Assembly (NCBI GenBank): GCA_025933895.1
Contig: JAICZB010000086.1
Span: 1-8,585 of the forward strand
Length of the DNA stretch: 8,585 nt
Source of the DNA: Thermoleophilia bacterium
GTDB lineage: Bacteria; Actinomycetota; Thermoleophilia; Gaiellales; Gaiellaceae
Reading direction: 5' to 3'
Under the pieces are notes generated by a model. The model ran no database searches. It saw nothing but the letters and a program-made list of their open reading frames with translations, and was not told the origin of the DNA. Both the position numbers and the translations under genes were made by a program. Of the stretch, positions 1-5,117 are shown in pieces (position 1 is the stretch's first letter; the number at the start of each line of letters is the position of its first letter).

Positions 1-477
1 GCGAACCTCATCGTCGCCCAGCTCCTCTTCCTGGAGGCAGAGGACCCCGACACCGACATCCGCTTCTACATCAACTCGCCCGGCGGCGACGTCTACGCCG
101 GGATGGCGATGTACGACGCGATGCAGTTCGTGAAGCCGGACGTGCAGACGTACTGCATAGGGATGGCGATGTCAATGGGCGCCCTGCTGCTCGCGGGCGG
201 CGCGGCGGGCAAGCGGTTCGTCCTGCCGAACTCGAAGGTGATGATCCACCAGGGCTCCGCCGGCACCCGCGGGACGCCCGCCGACATCCAGATCGCCGCG
301 CGGGAGATCCTCTCTCTCACGCGCCGCTACGCCGAGGTCATCGCCCACCACTCCGGCCGCGACGTCGAGCAGGTCGAGCGCGACATCGACCGGGACCGTT
401 TCCTCGCCCCGGAGGAGGCGGTCGAGTACGGGTTGGCGGACTCGGTCCTCGCTTCGCGGAACGGCGACGCCGACTAG
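1..477 (+). CDS. clpP: ATP-dependent Clp protease proteolytic subunit ClpP (5' truncated by window)
   Basis: This is the serine peptidase subunit of the cytoplasmic Clp protease, which forms tetradecameric barrels that degrade proteins unfolded by ClpX/ClpC/ClpA ATPases. The frame is open from base 1 and the start lies outside the window; 158 residues are visible, so about 40 N-terminal residues are missing compared with the usual ~200. The catalytic triad is complete: Ser58 of the fragment in the MAMSMGA motif, His83 in MIHQ, and Asp132 in DRDRFL. The spacing of 25 and 49 residues matches E. coli Ser97/His122/Asp171. The INSPGGDVYAG oxyanion segment is at residues 25-35. The gene ends with TAG at 475-477 and converges on the aldo/keto reductase. 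Actinobacteria often carry two clpP genes, and which paralogue this is cannot be told here because the upstream neighbour is not visible. Confidence 0.97.
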   Translation, partial: ANLIVAQLLFLEAEDPDTDIRFYINSPGGDVYAGMAMYDAMQFVKPDVQTYCIGMAMSMGALLLAGGAAGKRFVLPNSKVMIHQGSAGTRGTPADIQIAAREILSLTRRYAEVIAHHSGRDVEQVERDIDRDRFLAPEEAVEYGLADSVLASRNGDAD

Positions 478-482
478 CGAGA

Positions 483-518
483 CCCGACTAGCCAGTCCGA
501 TCAGCGAGCAGAGTCGGG
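483..518. terminator. Possible weak bidirectional terminator between clpP and the aldo/keto reductase
   Basis: CCCGACT (483-489) and AGTCGGG (512-518) are perfect 7-bp complementary arms, but the loop of 22 nt is large and no T-run follows on either strand. The right arm lies inside the 3' end of the reductase gene. An octamer CGACTAGC is also directly repeated at 471-478 and 485-492, the first copy carrying the clpP stop codon. This is the only candidate for ending the two converging transcripts, and it is weak. Confidence 0.25.
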
Positions 519-1469
519 CGGCTCCCACGCGACGCTGTCGCCGAGGATCTCGTCGATCGTCTCCAGCGTCGCAGGGTCGAGCTCGACCCCGGAGGCCGCC
601 GCGTTGTCCTCGACCTGCTCGGGACGACTCGCGCCGACGATCGCCGAGGCGACGTTCTCCTGCCGCAGGACCCAGGCGAGAGCGAGCTGTGCCATCGACA
701 GCCCGAGATCCTCGGCGACCGGCACCAGGCGCTGCACACGCTCGAGGAGCACCGGGTTGCGGGCGCGGTCCATGAAGCCGCCCATCGAATCCGACGTTGC
801 CCTGCTTCCCTCCGGCGGAGGCTCCCCGGGCTTGTATTTTCCCGTCAGGACGCCCTGGGCGAGCGGCGACCAGACGATCTGCGAGATCCCGAGCTCCTTG
901 GATGCCGGGATCACGTCACGCTCCGGGCCGCGCCAGACCATCGAGTACTGAGGCTGGCTCGAGACGAAGCGCTCCACACCGTCCATCGCCTGTGCCTCGC
1001 GGATCTTCTCCTCCGGCCACTCGCTGAAGCCGAGGTAGCGGACCTTGCCCTGGCGGACGACCTCCGTCAGCGCGTCCATCGTCTCCTCGAGCGGGACGTT
1101 CCAGTCGTAGCGGTGGCACTGGTAGAGGTCGACGTGGTCCGTGCGGAGGCGTCGGAGCGAGGCGTCGAGCTGGGTGAAGACCTGCTCGCGGGAGAGGCCG
1201 CTGCCGCCGTCGGGCATCGGCCAGAAGAGCTTCGTGGCGAGGACGTACGAGTCGCGCGGACGGCCGGCGAGCACCTCGCCGAGGAACTCCTCCGCCTGGC
1301 CGCGCGAGTACACGTTCGCGGTGTCGATGAAGTCGATCCCGAGCTCGAACGCCTTGGCCACGCATGCCTCGGCCCGCTCGCGCCCGACCCCACCGCCGTA
1401 CGTCAGCCAGGAGCCGAGCGAGATCTCGGAGACCATGAGGTCGCTCGACCCGAGTTGCCTCCGTTGCAT
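501..1469 (-). CDS. Aldo/keto reductase (AKR superfamily, potassium-channel-beta/YghZ-like)
   Basis: A 322-residue NAD(P)H-dependent oxidoreductase with a TIM-barrel fold, predicted to be cytoplasmic, reducing carbonyls to alcohols; the substrate is unknown. The AKR catalytic tetrad is visible: Asp49 and Tyr54 in DTANVYSRG, Lys80 in LATKLF, and His119 in LYQCHRYD. Further family landmarks are GKVRYLGFSEW, SPLAQGVLTGKY, and a C-terminal cofactor-binding stretch around IVGASRPEQVEDN. The length is typical. I chose ATG at 1469 because the protein then opens with the family signature RQLGSSDLMVSEISLGSW; the 24 in-frame codons further upstream run into the divergent VOC gene and carry no AKR similarity. 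No Shine-Dalgarno is present. A TAGCGT -10 box (1482 to 1477) ends 7 nt before the ATG, so a leaderless mRNA is predicted. Confidence 0.93.
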   Translation of the reverse strand: MQRRQLGSSDLMVSEISLGSWLTYGGGVGRERAEACVAKAFELGIDFIDTANVYSRGQAEEFLGEVLAGRPRDSYVLATKLFWPMPDGGSGLSREQVFTQLDASLRRLRTDHVDLYQCHRYDWNVPLEETMDALTEVVRQGKVRYLGFSEWPEEKIREAQAMDGVERFVSSQPQYSMVWRGPERDVIPASKELGISQIVWSPLAQGVLTGKYKPGEPPPEGSRATSDSMGGFMDRARNPVLLERVQRLVPVAEDLGLSMAQLALAWVLRQENVASAIVGASRPEQVEDNAAASGVELDPATLETIDEILGDSVAWEPPDSAR

Positions 1470-1475
1470 GGGCAC

Positions 1476-1494
1476 GACGCTAACGGCTAGCGTC
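1476..1494. promoter_or_regulatory. Mirror-symmetric divergent leaderless promoter (AKR/VOC)
   Basis: GACGCTA-ACGGC-TAGCGTC is a 7-bp perfect inverted repeat with a 5-nt spacer, centred on 1485, exactly midway between ATG 1469 (-) and GTG 1501 (+). Each arm contains TAGCGT, an actinobacterial TANNNT -10 box, oriented outward and ending exactly 7 nt before a start codon. For the rightward promoter a -35-like TTGCAT (1464-1469) sits 18 nt upstream; no good -35 is evident for the leftward one. Transcription would start at or next to the start codons on both sides, and the two RNA polymerases would compete for the same bases. Confidence 0.72.
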
Positions 1495-1500
1495 CGCGCT

Positions 1501-1875
1501 GTGCCGCAGCTGAACGCGATCGGGATCGTGGCCTCGGACATGCGCCGCTCGGTGGCGTTCTACGGCCAGCTCGGGATCGAGTTCCCCGAAGGCAACGGAC
1601 ACGTCGAGGCGACCCTGCCGAACGGCCTGCGCCTGATGCTCGACACCGAGGAGGTCATGCGCAGCTTCTGGCCGGAGTGGACGCGCTCGACCGGCAACCA
1701 GCTCGGGCTGGCGCTCGAGTGCGGCAGCCCCGAGGAGGTGGACGAGCTGTACGCGCGGGTGGTGGCGGCGGGCTTCGACGGCGATCTCGAGCCGTGGGAC
1801 GCATTCTGGGGCCAGCGCTACGCGCAGCTCAGCGATCCCGACGGCGTGCCGGTCAGCCTGTTCGCGACGCTCTGA
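1501..1875 (+). CDS. VOC (glyoxalase/bleomycin-resistance fold) family protein
   Basis: A 124-residue single-domain protein of the vicinal oxygen chelate superfamily. The N-terminal part (residues 4-22) has the classic strand-helix pattern ending in RRSVAFYGQLG, and the C-terminal part carries the typical SDPDGVPVSLF strand turn (111-121); both halves of the fold fit in this length. The usual metal ligands are not in place: the first-strand His position is Ala6 and the last-strand Glu position is Ser119. A binding or non-glyoxalase role is therefore as likely as catalysis, and the substrate is unknown. GTG at 1501 is the start because homology begins immediately after it and the TAGCGT box ends 7 nt upstream, predicting a leaderless mRNA. 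The open frame continues upstream but is antisense to the reductase. The stop codon overlaps the proposed methyltransferase start. Confidence 0.88.
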   Translation: MPQLNAIGIVASDMRRSVAFYGQLGIEFPEGNGHVEATLPNGLRLMLDTEEVMRSFWPEWTRSTGNQLGLALECGSPEEVDELYARVVAAGFDGDLEPWDAFWGQRYAQLSDPDGVPVSLFATL

Positions 1876-2444
1876 ACCTCGTCCAGGAGGAGGTCGAGCT
1901 CGCGCCCGGACTGCGTCTCGACGTCCTCCGTCCGCCGAGCGCGGAGGAGCTGATCGACGAGGCGGCGTTCGACGAGGAGGAGTTCCTGCCCTACTGGGCC
2001 GAGCTCTGGCCGAGCGGTCTCGCCCTCGCGCGGCACGTCGCGCAACTCGAGCCGGACGGGCTGCGCATTCTCGAGCTCGGCTGCGGGCTCGGGCTGCCCG
2101 CGCTCGCCGCCGCGCTGCGCGGCGCCGACGTCCTCGCGACCGACTGGGCCGAGGACGCGATCGAGCTGCTGCGGCGGAACGCCGAGCGCAACGGGGTCCT
2201 CGTTCAGGCTGCGCGGGTCCGCTGGAGCGATCCGGAGCCGCTGCTCCGCTCGGCTCCGTGGGATCTCGTCCTTGGCGCGGATCTCCTCTACGAAGCACGG
2301 AACGCGGAGCAATTGACGCAGCTCATCCCGAAGCTCGGGGCCGAGATCCTGCTCGCCGAGCCGGGCCGCCCGTATGCGAAGGAGTTCCTCGAGCGGTTCC
2401 GGGCGGAGCCTGTCGCGGAGCGGATCTACTCGATCCGACCCTGA
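1872..2444 (+). CDS. Class I SAM-dependent methyltransferase (PF10294 / protein-lysine methyltransferase-like)
   Basis: A protein of about 190 residues with a Rossmann-type SAM-binding domain. Motif I is ILELGCGLGLPAL (residues 66-78), followed by ADVLATDW, whose acidic residue would contact the SAM ribose. DLVLGADLLYE (131-141) is the post-motif strand. The segment FLPYWAELWPSGLALAR (38-54) resembles METTL21/EtfB-type lysine methyltransferases, so a protein substrate is possible but unproven. The start is uncertain: there is no ATG, GTG or TTG near the expected N-terminus. The best candidate is CTG at 1872, which overlaps the VOC stop as CTGA and suggests translational coupling. GTG at 1794 would overlap the VOC gene by 82 nt. 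The 3' end overlaps the converging hydrolase by 19 nt. Confidence 0.85.
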   Translation: MNLVQEEVELAPGLRLDVLRPPSAEELIDEAAFDEEEFLPYWAELWPSGLALARHVAQLEPDGLRILELGCGLGLPALAAALRGADVLATDWAEDAIELLRRNAERNGVLVQAARVRWSDPEPLLRSAPWDLVLGADLLYEARNAEQLTQLIPKLGAEILLAEPGRPYAKEFLERFRAEPVAERIYSIRP

Positions 2445-3145
2445 GCGAGGAACGCGACCGCTGCTTCCTGGACGGTCGGGTCGCCGAGGATCTCGTGATG
2501 GCTCCCGGCGCAGCGGAGGACTTGCGCGGGAGCGAGCTCCGCGAGGAGCCTCGCCGCCGTCGGCATGTATTCATCGTCCTCTGCCACGACGAAAAGCGTC
2601 GGGACTCGAAGGGCTTCCAATCGAGCGAGCCCTCCCGGCCAGCCTCCGTGCCGGAGGAAGGAAACGAGGCCGCGCGGATCGTTTCCGGCCAGCTCGGCAT
2701 TCCGGACAATGCTGTCGGTCCAGCGCGCCGGAGCCGGCTCGCCCGCGAATGCGGCCCGCAGCTCCGCGATCCGCTTGTCGTCGTGCCAGGCGTTCACGGC
2801 CTCGTCGCCGACGCCCGCGACGACGACTCGTCGTAGTCGCTCGGGCACTTCTACGGCGAGGTGAAGAGCGACGCCTCCGCCCATCGAGAATCCCACGAGA
2901 CAGGCGTCGGCGGCCCCGATTTGGTCGAGCATGTCGACGACCTGTGCCGCGAGCGCGGTGATCGTCGTGTTCTCGGCGTCTGGAGGTGCGCCGTCGCCGT
3001 GGCCCGGGAAATCGACCAACGTCGCTACGAACCCGTGTGCGACGAGCCTGTCCACCCAGCCCCAGCGTCGCCACGAGTCGCCACGCGAGGTGAAACCGTG
3101 CAGCAGGACCACGGCTTCTCCGGCCCCGTAGGTCTCCAGCTTCAC
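2426..3145 (-). CDS. Alpha/beta-fold hydrolase
   Basis: A 239-residue serine hydrolase of the alpha/beta superfamily, cytoplasmic with no signal peptide; it is esterase- or MenH-like and the substrate is unknown. The oxyanion-hole motif LLHGFTS is at 14-20. DFPGHGDG follows at 45-52, and the nucleophile Ser87 sits in the elbow GFSMGG (85-90). The acid is Asp190 or Asp191 in VVAEDDEYMP, and the catalytic His is His216 (or 217) in GSHHEIL. Length and motif order are typical. GTG at 3145 is chosen because the beta-1 strand (KLETYGAGE) begins directly after it and a TATCGT -10 box ends 7 nt upstream. The longer open frame upstream is antisense-like, Arg-rich and overlaps the RNA methyltransferase gene. 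It is co-oriented with that gene, with a 23-nt gap, but has its own promoter. Confidence 0.93.
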   Translation of the reverse strand: MKLETYGAGEAVVLLHGFTSRGDSWRRWGWVDRLVAHGFVATLVDFPGHGDGAPPDAENTTITALAAQVVDMLDQIGAADACLVGFSMGGGVALHLAVEVPERLRRVVVAGVGDEAVNAWHDDKRIAELRAAFAGEPAPARWTDSIVRNAELAGNDPRGLVSFLRHGGWPGGLARLEALRVPTLFVVAEDDEYMPTAARLLAELAPAQVLRCAGSHHEILGDPTVQEAAVAFLAQGRIE

Positions 3146-3152
3146 GCGGCGG

Positions 3153-3158
3153 ACGATA
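3153..3158 (-). promoter_or_regulatory. -10 box of the hydrolase gene (leaderless)
   Basis: On the minus strand TATCGT (3158 to 3153) matches TANNNT and ends exactly 7 nt before GTG 3145, with no Shine-Dalgarno between. It lies in the 23-nt gap after the RNA methyltransferase stop (TGA, 3171-3169). The hydrolase is therefore predicted to be transcribed as a leaderless mRNA as well as by any read-through from upstream. No clear -35 hexamer is visible at the usual distance. Confidence 0.6.
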
Positions 3159-3168
3159 GGCGTCTTCG

Positions 3169-3981
3169 TCAGCCCGCCGGTGCAGCCGAGGACTGCCGGG
3201 CCCGCGCCGCCTCGCAGAGCACGACGCCGGCGGCGACCGCCACGTTGAGACTGTCGACAGGCCCGTGCGCCGGCACTGCGACTCGATCGTCCGCCGCCTC
3301 CAGCCATGCGCGCGTCAGGCCGTGCCGCTCGCTGCCGAGCACGACGGCTACGCCGCCCGTGTACGACGGCATCCAGTACGCAGTCGGAGCTGCCGGTGTC
3401 GTGGCGACGATCCGGATCTCGTGCTCGCGGAGCCAGGCCAGCGCCTGCTCGGTGGCCGCGACGACGCACCGGAGCTTGAAGACGGCGCCGACGGAGCCGC
3501 GGATCGCGTCACGGTGGAAGACGTCGGTGCGCGGGTCGGCTACGAGGAGCAGGTCGACACCGGCCGCGCAGGCCGTCCGCGCGATCGTGCCGAGGTTCCC
3601 GGGCCGCTCGATCGCGACCGCGACGGCGACGAGCGGCTCACGCGGAAGATCGAGCGCGTCAAATGCGGTGGAAGGCCGCCGGACCACGGCGAGGATCCCG
3701 TCGGGCCGCCGTTCGGTCACGGTCGCGAGCGCAGCGGCTCCGAGCTCCACGACGTCCACGCCGGACCGCTCGGCAGCGGCTACGAGATCGGCGTCGCGAC
3801 CGCCTGCGAGAAGCTCCGGCGCGATGTACAGCTCCTCGACCCCCGCCCCGGCGGCGAAGGCAGCCCGCACCGAGCGCGCTCCCTCCGCCAGACAGAGCCC
3901 GGGCGCGCCCCGGCGCGCAAGCCGCCGCACGGCCTTCAGCCGGACGTTGGCGGAGCTCACGATGAGAGGGCGTCGTGCCAA
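3169..3981 (-). CDS. SpoU/TrmH-family RNA 2'-O-methyltransferase (SPOUT fold)
   Basis: A 270-residue cytoplasmic enzyme predicted to methylate the ribose of a tRNA or rRNA nucleotide using SAM bound in a trefoil knot. The N-terminal RNA-binding substrate domain begins with IVSSANVRLKAVRRLARRG (residues 7-25). SPOUT motif 1 is IERPGNLGTIARTA (124-137), with the conserved Asn129 and Arg135. Motif 2 is VVLGSERHGLT (213-223). Motif 3 is VPAHGPVDSLNVAVAAG (236-252), with Ser244 and Asn246. Domain order and length match TrmH/TsnR-like rRNA methyltransferases; the target nucleotide cannot be read from sequence. TTG at 3981 is the chosen start because GAGGT is spaced 5 nt before it and an in-frame TAA lies just upstream; GTG at 3960 is the alternative. 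A candidate promoter at 4075-4103 gives an ~86-nt leader containing a hairpin. Confidence 0.93.
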   Translation of the reverse strand: MARRPLIVSSANVRLKAVRRLARRGAPGLCLAEGARSVRAAFAAGAGVEELYIAPELLAGGRDADLVAAAERSGVDVVELGAAALATVTERRPDGILAVVRRPSTAFDALDLPREPLVAVAVAIERPGNLGTIARTACAAGVDLLLVADPRTDVFHRDAIRGSVGAVFKLRCVVAATEQALAWLREHEIRIVATTPAAPTAYWMPSYTGGVAVVLGSERHGLTRAWLEAADDRVAVPAHGPVDSLNVAVAAGVVLCEAARARQSSAAPAG

Positions 3982-3986
3982 GGATT

Positions 3987-3991
3987 ACCTC
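3987..3991 (-). promoter_or_regulatory. Shine-Dalgarno deciding the TTG start of the RNA methyltransferase
   Basis: On the minus strand GAGGT (3991 to 3987) matches the anti-SD of 16S rRNA and sits 5 nt from TTG 3981. It supports this rare start over the downstream GTG at 3960. It is embedded in the perfect 10-bp palindrome ACCTCGAGGT (3987-3996). Confidence 0.6.
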
Positions 3992-4009
3992 GAGGTCGGG
4001 GTACGCGGA

Positions 4010-4030
4010 AGCGAGGCGGGCTGCCTCGCT
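4010..4030 (-). promoter_or_regulatory. Hairpin in the predicted 5' leader of the RNA methyltransferase
   Basis: AGCGAGGC (4010-4017) and GCCTCGCT (4023-4030) are perfect 8-bp complementary arms around a 5-nt loop, in the 142-bp divergent region. On the leftward transcript it would lie about 20 nt upstream of the Shine-Dalgarno. No T-run follows it on either strand, so it is not an intrinsic terminator. Its CCTCG/CGAGG arms can also pair with the SD palindrome, which would allow alternative folds. It could instead be an operator; its function is inferred, not shown. Confidence 0.4.
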
Positions 4031-4074
4031 GCGACGGCGGCTGGTGGGCGCGCTACCTCAACACGACGGAGCGC

Positions 4075-4103
4075 AGGCTACCGGCGCCGCTGCCGCCGCA
4101 CAA
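4075..4103 (-). promoter_or_regulatory. Promoter of the RNA methyltransferase gene
   Basis: On the minus strand TTGTGC (4103 to 4098) and TAGCCT (4080 to 4075) are separated by 17 nt, a good -35/-10 arrangement. Transcription would begin near 4067-4068 and give a leader of about 86 nt before TTG 3981. The -10 hexamer is identical to that of the divergent amidase gene and forms an inverted repeat with it (GCAGGCTA 4073-4080, TAGCCTGC 4110-4117). Confidence 0.5.
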
Positions 4104-4109
4104 GCGCGC

Positions 4110-4115
4110 TAGCCT
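4110..4115 (+). promoter_or_regulatory. -10 box of the amidase gene (leaderless)
   Basis: TAGCCT matches TANNNT and ends 8 nt before GTG 4124. No Shine-Dalgarno precedes the GTG, and an in-frame TGA (4118-4120) excludes any start further upstream, so this start and a leaderless transcript support each other. No clear -35 is visible. Confidence 0.55.
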
Positions 4116-4123
4116 GCTGAGCC

Positions 4124-4816
4124 GTGCTCGCCGCACTCGCCCTGACGATCTCGCTTGCACTTGCGCCTGGGCTGGAAGCTTCCCCGGCAAAGCCGGCGGC
4201 GCCCGGCCTACAGGCGAGCGCGCCTTCGGCGCGACGCCCCCACATCATCTGGAAGCCGATCCCGTACGGGCCGAAGCGGAAGGCGGAGATGGCCGCGTAC
4301 GCGAAGAAGCACTACGGCATCCACTCCTGGCGGCTCCATCCGAAGGTGATCGTCGAGCACTACACCGCGAGCAACAGCTTCTCGTCGGCGTGGAACACGT
4401 TCGCCGCCGACACGCCCGACCCGGAGCTCGGCGAGCTGCCAGGGACGTGCGCGCATTTCATCGTCGGCCGGAGCGGCAGGATCTACCAGCTCGTGCGCCT
4501 CGACGTCATGTGCCGCCATACCGTCGGGCTCAACTACGTCGCGATCGGGATCGAGGACGTCGGCACGTCCGACGGCGAGATCCTGCACGACCGTGCGCAG
4601 CTCCGCGCGTCGCTCGAACTGACCGCGTGGCTCGTCGACCGCTTCCACATCAGGATCCGCAACGTGATCGGACACAGCGAGAGCCTGCGCAGCCCGTACC
4701 ACAAGGAGCTGTACAAACCGTGGGCCCATCAGACGCACGCCGACTGGAAACACCTGGATATGGACGTACTCCGATCTAAGTTGCGCGCCCTTCTCAACGC
4801 GGACAGACGCGGTTAG
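4124..4816 (+). CDS. Secreted N-acetylmuramoyl-L-alanine amidase / peptidoglycan-recognition-fold protein
   Basis: A 230-residue protein of the Amidase_2/PGRP fold (PF01510-type), which cleaves the amide bond between N-acetylmuramic acid and L-alanine in peptidoglycan. Residues 1-20 form a hydrophobic Ala/Leu-rich signal peptide, with probable cleavage near LEA-S and a Pro/Ala-rich linker to about 36; its n-region has no Lys or Arg, which is unusual. The catalytic domain (about 73-220) shows VEHYTAS with zinc ligand His79, CAHFIVGRSGRIYQL, RHTVGLN, IGIEDVG with Glu144, and IGHSESL with His184. The third ligand is probably His205 or Asp207 in THADWKHLD, after an insertion relative to AmpD. Cys109 and Cys130 may form a disulfide outside the cell. 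There is no separate cell-wall-binding domain. GTG 4124 is fixed by an in-frame upstream TGA and the adjacent -10 box. Confidence 0.88.
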   Translation: MLAALALTISLALAPGLEASPAKPAAPGLQASAPSARRPHIIWKPIPYGPKRKAEMAAYAKKHYGIHSWRLHPKVIVEHYTASNSFSSAWNTFAADTPDPELGELPGTCAHFIVGRSGRIYQLVRLDVMCRHTVGLNYVAIGIEDVGTSDGEILHDRAQLRASLELTAWLVDRFHIRIRNVIGHSESLRSPYHKELYKPWAHQTHADWKHLDMDVLRSKLRALLNADRRG

Positions 4817-4819
4817 ACT
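4814..4819 (+). promoter_or_regulatory. -10 box overlapping the amidase stop codon
   Basis: TAGACT matches TANNNT; its first three bases are the amidase stop codon TAG. It ends 7 nt before ATG 4827, and no Shine-Dalgarno is present. A -35-like TTCTCA (4791-4796) is spaced 17 nt upstream inside the amidase coding sequence. This predicts an independent leaderless mRNA for the nickel-binding protein. Confidence 0.55.
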
Positions 4820-4826
4820 CGACCGC

Positions 4827-5117
4827 ATGGCCCGCTACCTGATCATCCGCGCCTTTGACGTCGGCGAGGACCAGATGCCCTTCGTCGGCCGGCGCTCGCG
4901 CGAGCTCACCGAGGGCGAGTACCCGGAGATCACGTGGGAGCACAGCCACGTCGTCGTCAACGACGAGGGGGTGGTCCGCACGTTCTGCGTCTACGAGGCT
5001 CCGAGCGAGGACATGGTTCGGGAGCACGCGACGAGCCTCGGCGCGCATGTCATCGAAGGCCTGCACGAGATCGCCGGCGACGTGACGCCCGCGGACTTCC
5101 CGCCCGTCTCGGCCTAG
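4827..5117 (+). CDS. SCO4226-like nickel-binding family protein (DUF4242/PF14026)
   Basis: A 96-residue protein with the ferredoxin-like fold family hallmarks of SCO4226 from Streptomyces coelicolor, a described nickel-binding protein. The visible signatures are the N-terminal strand RYLIIRAF (3-10), the WEHSHVVVNDEG segment (37-48), FCVYEAPSEDMVREHA (53-68), and LGAHVIEGLHEIAGDV (71-86). Possible metal or ligand contacts are His39, His41, Cys54 and His67. There is no signal peptide, so the protein is cytoplasmic. Its physiological role is not established, and nickel binding here is inferred from the family only. It lies 10 nt after the amidase but appears to have its own promoter. Its stop TAG (5115-5117) overlaps the stop of the converging cyclase gene in a CTAG. 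Confidence 0.87.
   Translation: MARYLIIRAFDVGEDQMPFVGRRSRELTEGEYPEITWEHSHVVVNDEGVVRTFCVYEAPSEDMVREHATSLGAHVIEGLHEIAGDVTPADFPPVSA

Noticed and set aside
471..492. Direct repeat CGACTAGC (471-478 and 485-492) at the clpP stop
   Set aside because: Only two 8-nt copies, 14 nt apart; no attachment-site or transposon context nearby, so probably chance or local duplication.
4053..4064. Three-codon open frame (GTG TTG AGG TAG, minus strand) in the RNA methyltransferase leader, resembling an erm-type leader peptide
   Set aside because: Too short to judge; it begins 10 nt after the -10 box rather than at the expected +1 and has no SD. Chance cannot be excluded.
2861..4120. Long open frame (+) opposite the RNA methyltransferase and hydrolase
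   Set aside because: Arg/Ser/Ala-rich with no recognisable domain; it is the antisense of two well-supported genes, and long antisense frames are expected in high-G+C DNA with few stop codons.
3265..4779. 504-codon open frame (+) spanning the RNA methyltransferase, divergent promoter region and amidase
   Set aside because: Crosses the divergent control region and lies in a different frame from the amidase; low-complexity Arg/Pro-rich product without family features.
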